Shown one piece after another: positions 28,409-35,600 of a stretch of 64,000 nucleotides of DNA. Each line of letters opens with the position of its first letter. Within the stretch, counting starts at the first letter, position 1. Source of the stretch: an uncultured Roseateles sp. (lineage in GTDB: Bacteria > Pseudomonadota > Gammaproteobacteria > Burkholderiales > Burkholderiaceae_C); contig NZ_OY729424.1 of the NCBI RefSeq assembly GCF_963422335.1, positions 5,766,001 to 5,830,000 of the forward strand, given 5' to 3'. The translations under genes and the position numbers were made by a program. The notes under the pieces were generated by a model. The model ran no database searches and was not told where the DNA came from. It saw nothing but the letters and a program-made list of their open reading frames with translations.

Positions 28409-29643
28409 GCACACCGCACGAACAACTCGACGCCTGGATAGACGCCCACTTCGACGAGGAGGTGCGCTATCTGCAAGCCCTGGTCCAGGTGCCCACCGAC
28501 ACCCCGCCGGGCAACAACGCGCCCCATGCCGAGCGCACCGCCGAGTTGCTGGCTGCCATGGGTCTGGAGGCCGAGAAGCATGCCGTGCCTGCGGCCGAGG
28601 TCGAGGCCTACGGCCTGCAAAGCATCACCAATCTGATCGTGCGCCGCCGCTATGCCGAGGGTGGCCCGGTGATCGCGTTGAACGCGCATGGCGATGTCGT
28701 GCCGCCCGGCGAGGGCTGGAGCCACGGGCCCTACAGCGGCGAGGTGGTCGATGGCAAGCTCTACGGCCGCGCCTCGGCCGTCAGCAAGAGCGATTTCGCC
28801 AGCTACACCTTTGCGCTGCGTGCGCTGGAGTCGCTGGGCCTGCCGCTGAAGGGCGGCCTCGAGCTGCACTTCACCTACGACGAGGAGTTCGGCGGCGAGC
28901 TGGGCCCCGGCAGGCTGCTGGCTGAAGGGCTGACCAAGCCCGATCTGCTGCTGGCCGCCGGCTTCAGCTACCAGGTGGTGACGGCCCACAACGGCTGCCT
29001 GCAGATGGAGGTCACCGTGCACGGCAAGATGGCCCATGCCGCCATCCCGCACACCGGCGTCGATGCGCTGCAGGCGGCCGTCACCATCCTGAATGCGCTG
29101 TACGCGCAGAACCTGCTCTACCAGCAGGTCACCTCATCGGTTGCAGGCATCACCCACCCCTATCTGAACGTGGGCCGCATCGAAGGCGGCACCAACACCA
29201 ATGTCGTGCCCGGCAAGGTCACATTCAAGCTCGATAGGCGGATGATTCCCGAGGAGGATCCGGTGGCCGTCGAGGCCCATATCCGCCAGGTGATCGCCGA
29301 TGCGGCTGCGGCCTGCCCGGGCGTCACCGTGGACATCAAACGCCTGCTGCTGGCCCGTGCGCTCAAGCCGCTGGCCGGGAACAAGGCCCTGGTCGAAGCG
29401 CTGCAAAAGCACGGCGAGGCGGTGTTCGGCGAGCCCATCCCGACCTCGGGCACACCGCTGTACACCGATGTGCGGCTCTACGGCGAACAGGGCATTCCGG
29501 CCGCAATCTACGGCGCCGGCCCGCGCACCGTCCTGGAGAGCAATGCCAAGCGCGCCGACGAGCACGTGTTGCTCAGCGATCTCAGGGGCGCCACCAAGGT
29601 GGTGGCGCGCACGCTGCTGGATCTGCTCAGCGCTGCAGCCTGA
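28405..29643 (+). CDS. M20 family metallohydrolase, probable ureide/amide hydrolase
   Basis: From the ATG at 28405 the protein has 412 residues. M20/ArgE-DapE features are the zinc-site ALNAHGDVVPPG, the general-base and metal region LHFTYDEEFGGELGPG, a dimerisation domain (VTVHGKMAHAAIPHTGVDAL) and a late YTDVRLYGE segment. It is the last gene of the gntR-puuE-uraD/allC unit. By position it may act after allantoate cleavage, for example on ureidoglycolate or ureidoglycine, but relatives also cleave acyl-amino acids, so the substrate is undecided. The 3' end overlaps the convergent chemoreceptor gene by 17 bases. Confidence 0.82.
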   Translation: MSTPHEQLDAWIDAHFDEEVRYLQALVQVPTDTPPGNNAPHAERTAELLAAMGLEAEKHAVPAAEVEAYGLQSITNLIVRRRYAEGGPVIALNAHGDVVPPGEGWSHGPYSGEVVDGKLYGRASAVSKSDFASYTFALRALESLGLPLKGGLELHFTYDEEFGGELGPGRLLAEGLTKPDLLLAAGFSYQVVTAHNGCLQMEVTVHGKMAHAAIPHTGVDALQAAVTILNALYAQNLLYQQVTSSVAGITHPYLNVGRIEGGTNTNVVPGKVTFKLDRRMIPEEDPVAVEAHIRQVIADAAAACPGVTVDIKRLLLARALKPLAGNKALVEALQKHGEAVFGEPIPTSGTPLYTDVRLYGEQGIPAAIYGAGPRTVLESNAKRADEHVLLSDLRGATKVVARTLLDLLSAAA

Positions 29644-31048
29644 ACGTGCCCACCACGCCGCTCAGCGCCTGGGCCTGAGCTTTCAGCGACTCGGCCGCGG
29701 CGGCCGACTCCTCGACCAGGGCGGCGTTCTGCTGTGTCGCATGATCGAGCTGATTGACCGCCGTGTTGACGGTGCCGATGCCGCTGCGCTGCTCGCTGGC
29801 GGCGGCGCTGATCTCGCCGATGATGTCGGTCACGCGCTGCACCGAGGCCACGATCTCGCTCATCGTCGCGCCGGCGTCCTGCACCAGCCGCGCGCCTGAC
29901 TCGACCCGGTCCACCGACGCGCTGATCAGCGTCTTGATCTCGCGCGCCGCCTGGGCCGAGCGCTGGGCCAGGCTGCGCACCTCGGCGGCCACCACGGCAA
30001 AGCCGCGGCCCTGCTCGCCCGCGCGTGCCGCCTCGACGGCCGCGTTCAACGCCAGGATATTGGTCTGGAAGGCAATGCCGTCGATGGTGCCGATGATGTC
30101 GGCAATGCGCTTGGAGCTGGTATTGATCTCGTCCATCGTCGTCACCACCTCGGCCACCACAGCGCCGCCACGGCGCGCCACTTCGGCCGCCGACCCGGCC
30201 AGCTGATTGGCCTGGGCAGCCGAGTCGGCCGACTGCGCCACCGTGCCGGTCAGCTGGGCCATGCTGGAGGCCGTCTGTTGCAGGCTGCTGGCGGTCTGCT
30301 CGGTGCGCTGGCTGAGGTCTTGATTGCCCGAGGCAATCTCGCCCGAGGCGACCTGGATGCTGGACGCGGTGGACTGCACCTGCTGCAAGGCATTGTTGAT
30401 GCGCATCAGTGCCGCCTTCAGCGCCGCCGCGCCAGGCGTGCCGGCCTCGAGCCGGCCCACATCGAGGGCAATCTGGTCACGGGCATTGATGTGATCCACC
30501 AGCAGGCTGAGTTCATCGCCCTGCTGCGCCGCCTCGCGCAGGCGCAGGGCCATATAGATCTCGAAAGCTGTCTGCACCACCACATAGCCGGCATGGATCA
30601 TGACGCGGCCGAAGTCGGGCTCGGTCAGGCAGTAGACACCGCTGCCACCGGCCTGCAACCGGTCAAAGCCCAGGTGATGGACAGCAATCACCCCCGCTGC
30701 CACGACGATGGGACGCCAGTCGCGGTAGATCAGCAGCAGGGCCAGGGTGACGAACACGCCGAAGTGGAATTCGAGCATGCCGCGCGCCAGCTGAATCTGC
30801 AGCGCCACCATCATCATCGCCGCCGCCGCCAGCACCAGGCGCGACACGGCCGTGCCCCTGGCCATGAGAAAGGCCGCCGCCGCGAGCCCCACGACCACCA
30901 GCGAGCCGGTGAAGGCCAGTCCCAGCTGCTGGAACTGCTGACCGATGGCCAACGCCAGCAGGGCCCCCGCCAACACCGCCAACATCAGGATCAGGTCTGC
31001 GGTTCGAGACAGGGAAATCGTGGTGCCTGTCGAGGTATCGGGTTGCAT
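29627..31048 (-). CDS. Methyl-accepting chemotaxis protein with integral-membrane sensor
   Basis: The product has 473 residues. The N-terminal 185 residues form about five to six closely spaced membrane helices with no large periplasmic domain, so sensing probably occurs in or at the membrane. The rest is a long coiled coil with the invariant hairpin tip around IDGIAFQTNILALNAAVEAA, the CheA/CheW contact site, and methylation-type Gln/Glu heptads (QTASSLQQTASSM). There is no C-terminal CheR-binding pentapeptide; it ends GTFRLQR. Its closeness to the purine genes suggests, but does not show, taxis towards a related compound. Confidence 0.92.
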   Translation of the reverse strand: MQPDTSTGTTISLSRTADLILMLAVLAGALLALAIGQQFQQLGLAFTGSLVVVGLAAAAFLMARGTAVSRLVLAAAAMMMVALQIQLARGMLEFHFGVFVTLALLLIYRDWRPIVVAAGVIAVHHLGFDRLQAGGSGVYCLTEPDFGRVMIHAGYVVVQTAFEIYMALRLREAAQQGDELSLLVDHINARDQIALDVGRLEAGTPGAAALKAALMRINNALQQVQSTASSIQVASGEIASGNQDLSQRTEQTASSLQQTASSMAQLTGTVAQSADSAAQANQLAGSAAEVARRGGAVVAEVVTTMDEINTSSKRIADIIGTIDGIAFQTNILALNAAVEAARAGEQGRGFAVVAAEVRSLAQRSAQAAREIKTLISASVDRVESGARLVQDAGATMSEIVASVQRVTDIIGEISAAASEQRSGIGTVNTAVNQLDHATQQNAALVEESAAAAESLKAQAQALSGVVGTFRLQR

Positions 31049-31443
31049 ATGTCTCTTGCTCTATTTTTTGTGGAGCCGGGATGGGCTTGTTCTCTGGAAC
31101 ATCATGACGCCGGTCCGACCGGGCACTGCGATGAAATGCGGGCGAAACCGGCGCCAGACAAATGGCGGGCGCTTGTGGGGGCTCTTCGGCCCATCAAGCC
31201 GCCCGAGAGGCGGCAAGATGCACGACATGAACCGAGCTCTGGAGTCTGCCGGTTCTTCCACCACATCGCCGGGGCCGCGTGCTGCTCACAGCTCGCCGGG
31301 GCCTGCGTTGTCCGCGCCAGAGAAAAGGCTCCACGCCACGGCCCCACGTTTGGCTCAGATCGAGCCGCAATGTCCCGGGTGGCGTCCGCCAGCGCGTTCG
31401 GCAGGTCCTGCTCCCGCAGGACCTGCCTTTTTTCCTGTCAGAT
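31049..31443. other. Gene-poor gap between chemoreceptor and bfd
   Basis: This 395-base interval has no convincing protein gene. Open frames in it are arginine/proline-rich shadows without ribosome sites. It contains small hairpins such as CCGCC-CGAGA-GGCGG near 31198-31212 and ends in a strong intrinsic terminator pointing right (31400-31433). A rightward transcript of unknown start is implied. Confidence 0.5.
31400..31433 (+). terminator. Strong intrinsic terminator with no upstream gene on its strand
   Basis: GGCAGGTCCTGC, loop TCCC, GCAGGACCTGCC, then six T. The 12-bp perfect stem and the T-run act rightward. Both flanking genes run leftward, so no annotated gene ends here; on the minus strand the stem has no following T-tract. 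Confidence 0.8.
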
Positions 31444-31668
31444 TCAGGCCGCGACGGCGTGGATATTGATCACGCGGCCGGTGCCATGGCCGGCGCAGGC
31501 CTGGCCCGCCAGGGCCTCATCGAAGACCTCGCGTGCGCAGTCGTGGCAGGCACCACAGGCCGAGGCCACATGCATGTCGTCCTGCATTTGCTCGAAGCAG
31601 TGCACGCCATTGGCAACGGCGCGCTTGATGTCGCGGTCGGAAACTCGGTGGCAGAGGCAGACGATCAT
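31444..31668 (-). CDS. bfd: Bacterioferritin-associated ferredoxin
   Basis: The ATG at 31668 gives 74 residues. Bfd is a small [2Fe-2S] protein that docks on bacterioferritin and supplies the electron for releasing stored iron. The four iron ligands are seen in VCLCHRVSD and ACGACHDC, with the usual helix-turn-helix-like body (RDIKRAVANGVHCFEQM). It follows bfr in the same direction but is separated by a hairpin and carries its own Fur-like sequence, consistent with induction in low iron. Confidence 0.93.
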   Translation of the reverse strand: MIVCLCHRVSDRDIKRAVANGVHCFEQMQDDMHVASACGACHDCAREVFDEALAGQACAGHGTGRVINIHAVAA

Positions 31669-31716
31669 GGTGCGAGGCAGCCTGGGGCTAGCAGCGGATG
31701 CCTGCACTCTAATCGA

Positions 31717-31748
31717 AATGCGAACGCTTCTCAATTGTTAACTGAGAA
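31717..31748. promoter_or_regulatory. Fur-like site(s) upstream of bfd
   Basis: AATGCGAACGCTTCTCAATT (31717-31736) resembles the palindromic Fur box, and an overlapping inverted repeat TTCTCA-N9-TGAGAA covers 31728-31748. It lies 50-80 bases before the bfd start. Iron repression of bfd is known in other proteobacteria; the site here is a visual match only. Confidence 0.5.
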
Positions 31749-31749
31749 C

Positions 31750-31769
31750 AACCCCACGGTTCAGGGGTT
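31750..31769. terminator. Short hairpin after bfr
   Basis: AACCCC-N8-GGGGTT followed by a broken T-run leftward (TTGTTCT). It lies 18 bases past the bfr stop and may end the bfr transcript before the bfd promoter region. Confidence 0.4.
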
Positions 31770-31787
31770 TTGCGTCCGCCAGGGCGT

Positions 31788-32264
31788 TCACGAGGCCTCG
31801 TGCACCTGGCTTTGCATCCAGTTCTGCTCGCCCAGCTTGGCCACCAGCTCGATCTCGGTCTCCAGGTGGTCGGCATGCTCCTCGGTGTCATCCAGGATCT
31901 CGACCAGCAGATCGCGCGATACATAGTCGCGCACACTCTCGCAATGGGCGATGGCGTCGCGCAGCAGCGGCTGGGTGCCCAGCTCAAGCTTCAGATCGCA
32001 TTCCAGCACCTCGACGGCCGTCTCGCCAATCATCAGCTTGCCCAGGTCTTGCAAATTGGGTAGGCCGTCCAGCATCAGGATGCGTGTCATCAGCTTGTCG
32101 GCATGCTTCATTTCCTCGATCGACTCCTGGTACTCATGCTTGGCCAGGCGCTTGAGGCCCCAGTTGTCCAGCATGCGGTAGTGCAGAAAGTACTGGTTGA
32201 TCGCGGTCAGCTCGTTCTTCAGCTGGAGATTCAGGTACTCCAGGACCTTGGCGTCGCCCTTCAT
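31788..32264 (-). CDS. bfr: Bacterioferritin
   Basis: The ATG at 32264 is preceded by GAGGAG and gives 158 residues, exactly the normal length; the frame stays open upstream without meaning. The 24-mer shell stores iron. Ferroxidase ligands are visible as the Glu in KNELTAINQYF, the Glu/His of IEEMKHADKL, and the later Glu and EEHADHLETEI. The Met of IEEMKHADKL is the residue that binds haem between subunits, so this is a haem-containing Bfr. The partner bfd follows downstream. Divergent from a GGDEF gene. Confidence 0.96.
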   Translation of the reverse strand: MKGDAKVLEYLNLQLKNELTAINQYFLHYRMLDNWGLKRLAKHEYQESIEEMKHADKLMTRILMLDGLPNLQDLGKLMIGETAVEVLECDLKLELGTQPLLRDAIAHCESVRDYVSRDLLVEILDDTEEHADHLETEIELVAKLGEQNWMQSQVHEAS

Positions 32265-32463
32265 TGCATGCTCCTCGGCAAATTCGATGGGGCGATTCTG
32301 AACGCAGCGCGCCGTGCTGTCAGCGTTGAGTGAGAAGCACTTGCAGCAGAAGCAGAAAAAGGTTCCCGCAGATCGGGTGTTGCGGTCGGCCCCGCCTGTG
32401 TCATCATCAGCGCAAACACAAGAACAAGAGCCAGGGACATCACTGCAGTTCTTCGACTGGCCT

Positions 32464-33888
32464 ATGCTGAGCACTACCGCGCAGATGCCGCGGGGGCACC
32501 TCTCCACCAAGGTGGCGGGCCCTCGGGAGAAGAAATATGCGCTGGCGGCCGTCCTCGTATCGGCCGCAGTCTTCGTGGCCGCCCTGCCCTTTGTGCGCAC
32601 GCCGCTGGCACAGGTGCCGGCCTTTGTGCCGATCTATGTCACCTCGCTGGTGATCTTCGACCTGATCACGGCGGTACTGCTGTTCGGGCAGTTCAGCGCC
32701 CTGCGATCCGTGGGCTTGCTGATACTGGCCGGCGGCTACCTGTTCACGGCCACGGCCACCACGGCCTACGCGCTGATCTTTCCCGGCCTGTTTGCGCCTG
32801 GCGGTCTGCTCGGATCAGGAGCGCAAACCTCGTCGGCCCTGTACATGTTCTGGCACGCCGGCTTCCCCCTGCTGGTCATCGTCTACGCCAACGCCAAGAG
32901 CGACCGGCCCGATGCGCTCCGGCCCGATCACTGGCTGCAGGGCAAGGCACGCTGGCCCATTCTCACGGTGATTGCCGGCGTGCTGGCCCTCGTCTCGGCT
33001 TTCACCGCCTGCGCCACACTGGGCCACGAGTACCTGCCGGTCTTCCTGCTGGGCAACCGGACAACGGAGATCGGACGCGGGGTGTTGACGAGCATCGGGC
33101 TGCTGAGCCTGCTGGCGTTGTGGACGCTGTGGCGCCGCCGGCCCCACAGCGTGCTCGATGTCTGGCTGCTGGTGGTGATGTGCGTCTGGCTGTTCGACCT
33201 TGCCCTGGCCGCCATCTTCAACACCGGCCGCTACGACCTGGGCTGGTACGCCGGCCGCCTCTACGGCCTGCTGGCGGCAGGCTTCCTGTTGATACTGCTG
33301 CTGAGCGAGAACACCCGGCACTATGCCCGCCTGGTGCGACTGTCGGCCGATCTGGGCGCGGCCAACGCCAAACTGCTGCAACTCTCCTTGCAAGATGGCT
33401 TGACGGGCCTGTCCAACCGGCGCGCCTTCGACCAGTACCTGGCCGAGCAGATGGCCATCTCGACCCGCCACCAGCGGGCCATGACCCTGGTGCTGCTCGA
33501 TGTGGACCACTTCAAGCGCTACAACGACCACCACGGCCACCACGCGGGCGATGAGAGCCTGAGGCAGGTCGGGGCCGCGCTGCAGAGCTGCTGCCAGCGG
33601 CCCGGTGACCTGGCCGCCCGCTACGGCGGCGAAGAGTTCGCCCTGATACTCCCGGACACGGCAGCCGCCGGCGCCCTCCATGTCGGCGAAAGCGCCAGGC
33701 AAGCGGTCGCCGGGCTGCGGGTTGCGCACCCGCAGGGCTCGGGCGGCTATCTCAGCATCAGCGTCGGCGCAGCCGTGATGAACGGCCCCGGGGCGGCCAA
33801 CGCCGAGCAATTGATCAAGGCCGCGGACGAAGCGCTCTACCAGGCCAAGCGCGCGGGGCGCAACCGCGTCGTGTTGGCCGCGCTCTAG
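32464..33888 (+). CDS. Membrane-anchored diguanylate cyclase (GGDEF)
   Basis: The start is uncertain: ATG 32464 gives 474 residues, and a longer frame from 32314 is possible. Residues about 25-290 contain around eight membrane helices resembling a MASE-type integral sensor (MASE4-like by eye). The C-terminal 165 residues are a GGDEF domain: DGLTGLSNRRAFDQYL, LDVDHFKRYNDHHGH and an intact active loop RYGGEEFALIL. There is no RxxD inhibitory site immediately before the loop that I can be sure of. It should make c-di-GMP, in contrast to the degenerate GGDEF protein at 3181. Divergent from bfr. Confidence 0.88.
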   Translation: MLSTTAQMPRGHLSTKVAGPREKKYALAAVLVSAAVFVAALPFVRTPLAQVPAFVPIYVTSLVIFDLITAVLLFGQFSALRSVGLLILAGGYLFTATATTAYALIFPGLFAPGGLLGSGAQTSSALYMFWHAGFPLLVIVYANAKSDRPDALRPDHWLQGKARWPILTVIAGVLALVSAFTACATLGHEYLPVFLLGNRTTEIGRGVLTSIGLLSLLALWTLWRRRPHSVLDVWLLVVMCVWLFDLALAAIFNTGRYDLGWYAGRLYGLLAAGFLLILLLSENTRHYARLVRLSADLGAANAKLLQLSLQDGLTGLSNRRAFDQYLAEQMAISTRHQRAMTLVLLDVDHFKRYNDHHGHHAGDESLRQVGAALQSCCQRPGDLAARYGGEEFALILPDTAAAGALHVGESARQAVAGLRVAHPQGSGGYLSISVGAAVMNGPGAANAEQLIKAADEALYQAKRAGRNRVVLAAL

Positions 33889-33967
33889 GCTGATCCCCAG
33901 GCCGAGCCGCCCCACCATCTGACCACGTTGCGATACTGACGCCCTCTCCCGGTCACAAGGAGTTCCC

Positions 33968-34099
33968 ATGCACGAAACCTTTGAGAGTTTCGCGACGCGT
34001 CACCTGCGGGCCGGCGACCGCTTCGAGCTCGATGCGGAGGTGCCGCACGATGAACGCTACGGCATCGAAGGCGCGATGTACTGGGTGGCCCGGCGCTGA
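33968..34099 (+). CDS. Small protein of 43 residues
   Basis: An excellent ribosome site (AAGGAG six bases before the ATG) opens a short frame beginning MHETFESFATRHLRAG and ending EGAMYWVARR. It is acidic in the middle (FELDAEVPHDERYG), with no membrane segment or cysteine. It lies 79 bases after the GGDEF gene in the same direction. I do not recognise it. It could be a genuine small protein or the remnant N terminus of a longer one; the strong initiation site supports translation. Confidence 0.5.
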   Translation: MHETFESFATRHLRAGDRFELDAEVPHDERYGIEGAMYWVARR

Positions 34100-34169
34100 G
34101 TCGGTGCCTGACCCGCCTTGCCGTCGACCTCGGTGCCTGGTTCCATCATCACGGATTCACACCTGCGGC

Positions 34170-34679
34170 TCAAGCCGCCCCCTTGGCCAACCTCGCCACC
34201 AGTTTCAGCAGGGTCGGCACCCGCTTCCTGCCATGCATGGCCCGCAACCGTGCCTTGGCCGAGCCAAGGTCGATACCGGCGCAGGTCACGACCAGTGGGC
34301 GGGTCTCTTCTTCCCGGTGCACCTCGAACTGCGCCGGCGTTCCGGTGGCTGCGGCCATCGCCGTCTTCGAGACGCCGATGACGGCGACGCGGCCGCCCAG
34401 GGCGTGGAAAAGGTGCTGGCCCAGACCCGGTGTTTCCTGCGCGTCGAGGTGGACGAAGCCATCGATGACGATGACCTCGGGGTCCAGCGCGTGCTCGCGC
34501 AGCAGTTGCAGCAGGCAGGGCAGCTCGCGCAGGTCCAACTCGCCGCGCGGGGCTTTCTCGACATGCGCGATGCGGGTGGTGTAGGTCCGCAGGGCCTCCG
34601 CCGCGCCCCAGTCTTCGAAGGCCACGGCGGCCGCCTGGGCGCCTTCCGCGTCGTAGTGAACGTCAACTGCCAGTTTCAT
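34170..34679 (-). CDS. Endonuclease V-like protein
   Basis: The ATG at 34679 gives 169 residues, shorter than E. coli Nfi (about 223). The pattern fits the endonuclease V/RNase H-like fold: an early Asp strand KLAVDVHY, the Glu strand DLRELPCLLQLL, the third acid in VIVIDGFVHL, and RVAVIGVSKTAM where Nfi has its Lys. The usual DGHG motif reads DGFV. Nfi cleaves DNA or RNA beside inosine. In a window that deaminates and degrades purines such a repair role is attractive but unproven. Divergent from ureE. Confidence 0.7.
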   Translation of the reverse strand: MKLAVDVHYDAEGAQAAAVAFEDWGAAEALRTYTTRIAHVEKAPRGELDLRELPCLLQLLREHALDPEVIVIDGFVHLDAQETPGLGQHLFHALGGRVAVIGVSKTAMAAATGTPAQFEVHREEETRPLVVTCAGIDLGSAKARLRAMHGRKRVPTLLKLVARLAKGAA

Positions 34680-34791
34680 CGTCGTGCCTGCGTGATCATC
34701 CTGTTGTCTGGGCATTGTCGCCGTCGGCGGCGCCACCGAGCCGCTTGCCGTACAGTCTTGCCCCACACCCCACTTCATGCCGGTCTTACCC

Positions 34792-35343
34792 ATGCTGATC
34801 ATCCAAAAACTCCTGCCCCAAGGCGAAGGCCTGGCCCCGGTGCTGCTCAAACGCGCCGGCGTGCTGGCCCTGCCCTTTGCCCACCGCCAGCACCATGAGG
34901 CCAATCTGAGCAATGGCGAAGGCCTGGAGCTGGGCCTGCGCCTGCCCAAGGGCAGCACGCTGCGCGGCGGCGATGTGCTGGTGGCCGAGGACGGCTCGCT
35001 GCTGCGCGTCGAGGCCGCCCCCGAGCATCTGCTGCTGGTGCGCGCCAATGCCGAGCACGGCAAGCCCGGTGACCTGCTGCGCCTGGCCCATCAGCTGGGG
35101 GAGATGCATGTGCATATGGAAGCCCATGACGACCATCTGCGCCTGCCTGGCGACCCCCAGCTGGCCCAGTGGCTGGAGCGCCAGCACTTCGCGCTGGCCC
35201 CCGAGGTCGCACCCTTCGACCCGCCGGCGCTGCTGAGCCAGCTGCCCGAGGTGATGGAACACAGGCACGATCATGACCACCATGACCACGGCCACGGCCA
35301 CGCCGGGCATGTGCACGGGCCAGGATGCAATCACGACCATTGA
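34792..35343 (+). CDS. ureE: Urease accessory protein UreE (nickel chaperone), orphan
   Basis: The ATG at 34792 gives 183 residues. The N-terminal beta domain (LLKRAGVLALPF, GLRLPKGSTLRGGDVL) and the C-terminal metal domain (LLRLAHQLGEMHVHMEAHDD, PEVAPFDPPAL) match UreE, and the tail from about residue 160 is His/Asp-rich (12 or more His), as in nickel-storing UreE proteins. The usual GNRH motif reads GEMH; the His is kept. No urease structural or other accessory genes are in this window, so it is separated from its partners or serves another nickel or zinc task. Confidence 0.82.
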   Translation: MLIIQKLLPQGEGLAPVLLKRAGVLALPFAHRQHHEANLSNGEGLELGLRLPKGSTLRGGDVLVAEDGSLLRVEAAPEHLLLVRANAEHGKPGDLLRLAHQLGEMHVHMEAHDDHLRLPGDPQLAQWLERQHFALAPEVAPFDPPALLSQLPEVMEHRHDHDHHDHGHGHAGHVHGPGCNHDH

Positions 35344-35351
35344 TGTCGCAG

Positions 35352-35386
35352 CCCGCAAACCCCGCCGTGAGGGCAAGGTTTGCGGG
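35352..35386 (+). terminator. Stem-loop after ureE
   Basis: CCCGCAAACC and GGTTTGCGGG form a perfect 10-bp stem with a 15-base loop, 8 bases after the ureE stop. No T-run follows, so termination strength is uncertain. Confidence 0.45.
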
Positions 35387-35469
35387 GCTGAATTGCTCAA
35401 AACGCGATCACTGAACAAAACCACTGAGATACCAATTCTCAGCGCGTGAAGAAACGCACACCGCCCCAG

Positions 35470-35519
35470 GTGATCCCCCTTAGCCGGGGGGATCACAGCG
35501 CGGCTAGCCTCCCTAGAAT
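35470..35519 (+). promoter_or_regulatory. Operator-like palindrome and promoter of the PEP-CTERM gene
   Basis: GTGATCCCCC (35470-35479) and GGGGGATCAC (35487-35496) are perfect 10-bp arms around TTAGCCG. A good -10 hexamer TAGAAT lies at 35514-35519, which puts the right arm exactly over the -35 position. That -35 (GATCAC) is poor, so an activator binding the palindrome is plausible. Confidence 0.55.
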
Positions 35520-35528
35520 CCGCTCCAG

Positions 35529-35549
35529 TTGCAAACCAATTGCAAACCA
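35529..35549 (+). repeat. Tandem direct repeat TTGCAAACCA x2
   Basis: Two exact copies of TTGCAAACCA with an 11-base period lie just after the predicted transcription start of the PEP-CTERM gene. One helical turn between copies would suit a protein binding one face of DNA. Confidence 0.5.
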
Positions 35550-35600
35550 CCTGGCCGGCTCAACACGGCCGAACACTGAAAGCCACTAGGGAGATTCACC

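Noticed and set aside
31382..31788. Near-identical 18-base direct repeat (GCGTCCGCCAGsGCGTTC at about 31382 and 31771)
   Set aside because: The similarity stops after about 18 bases and one copy is the end of bfr. It is probably chance or a minor duplication without a function I can support.
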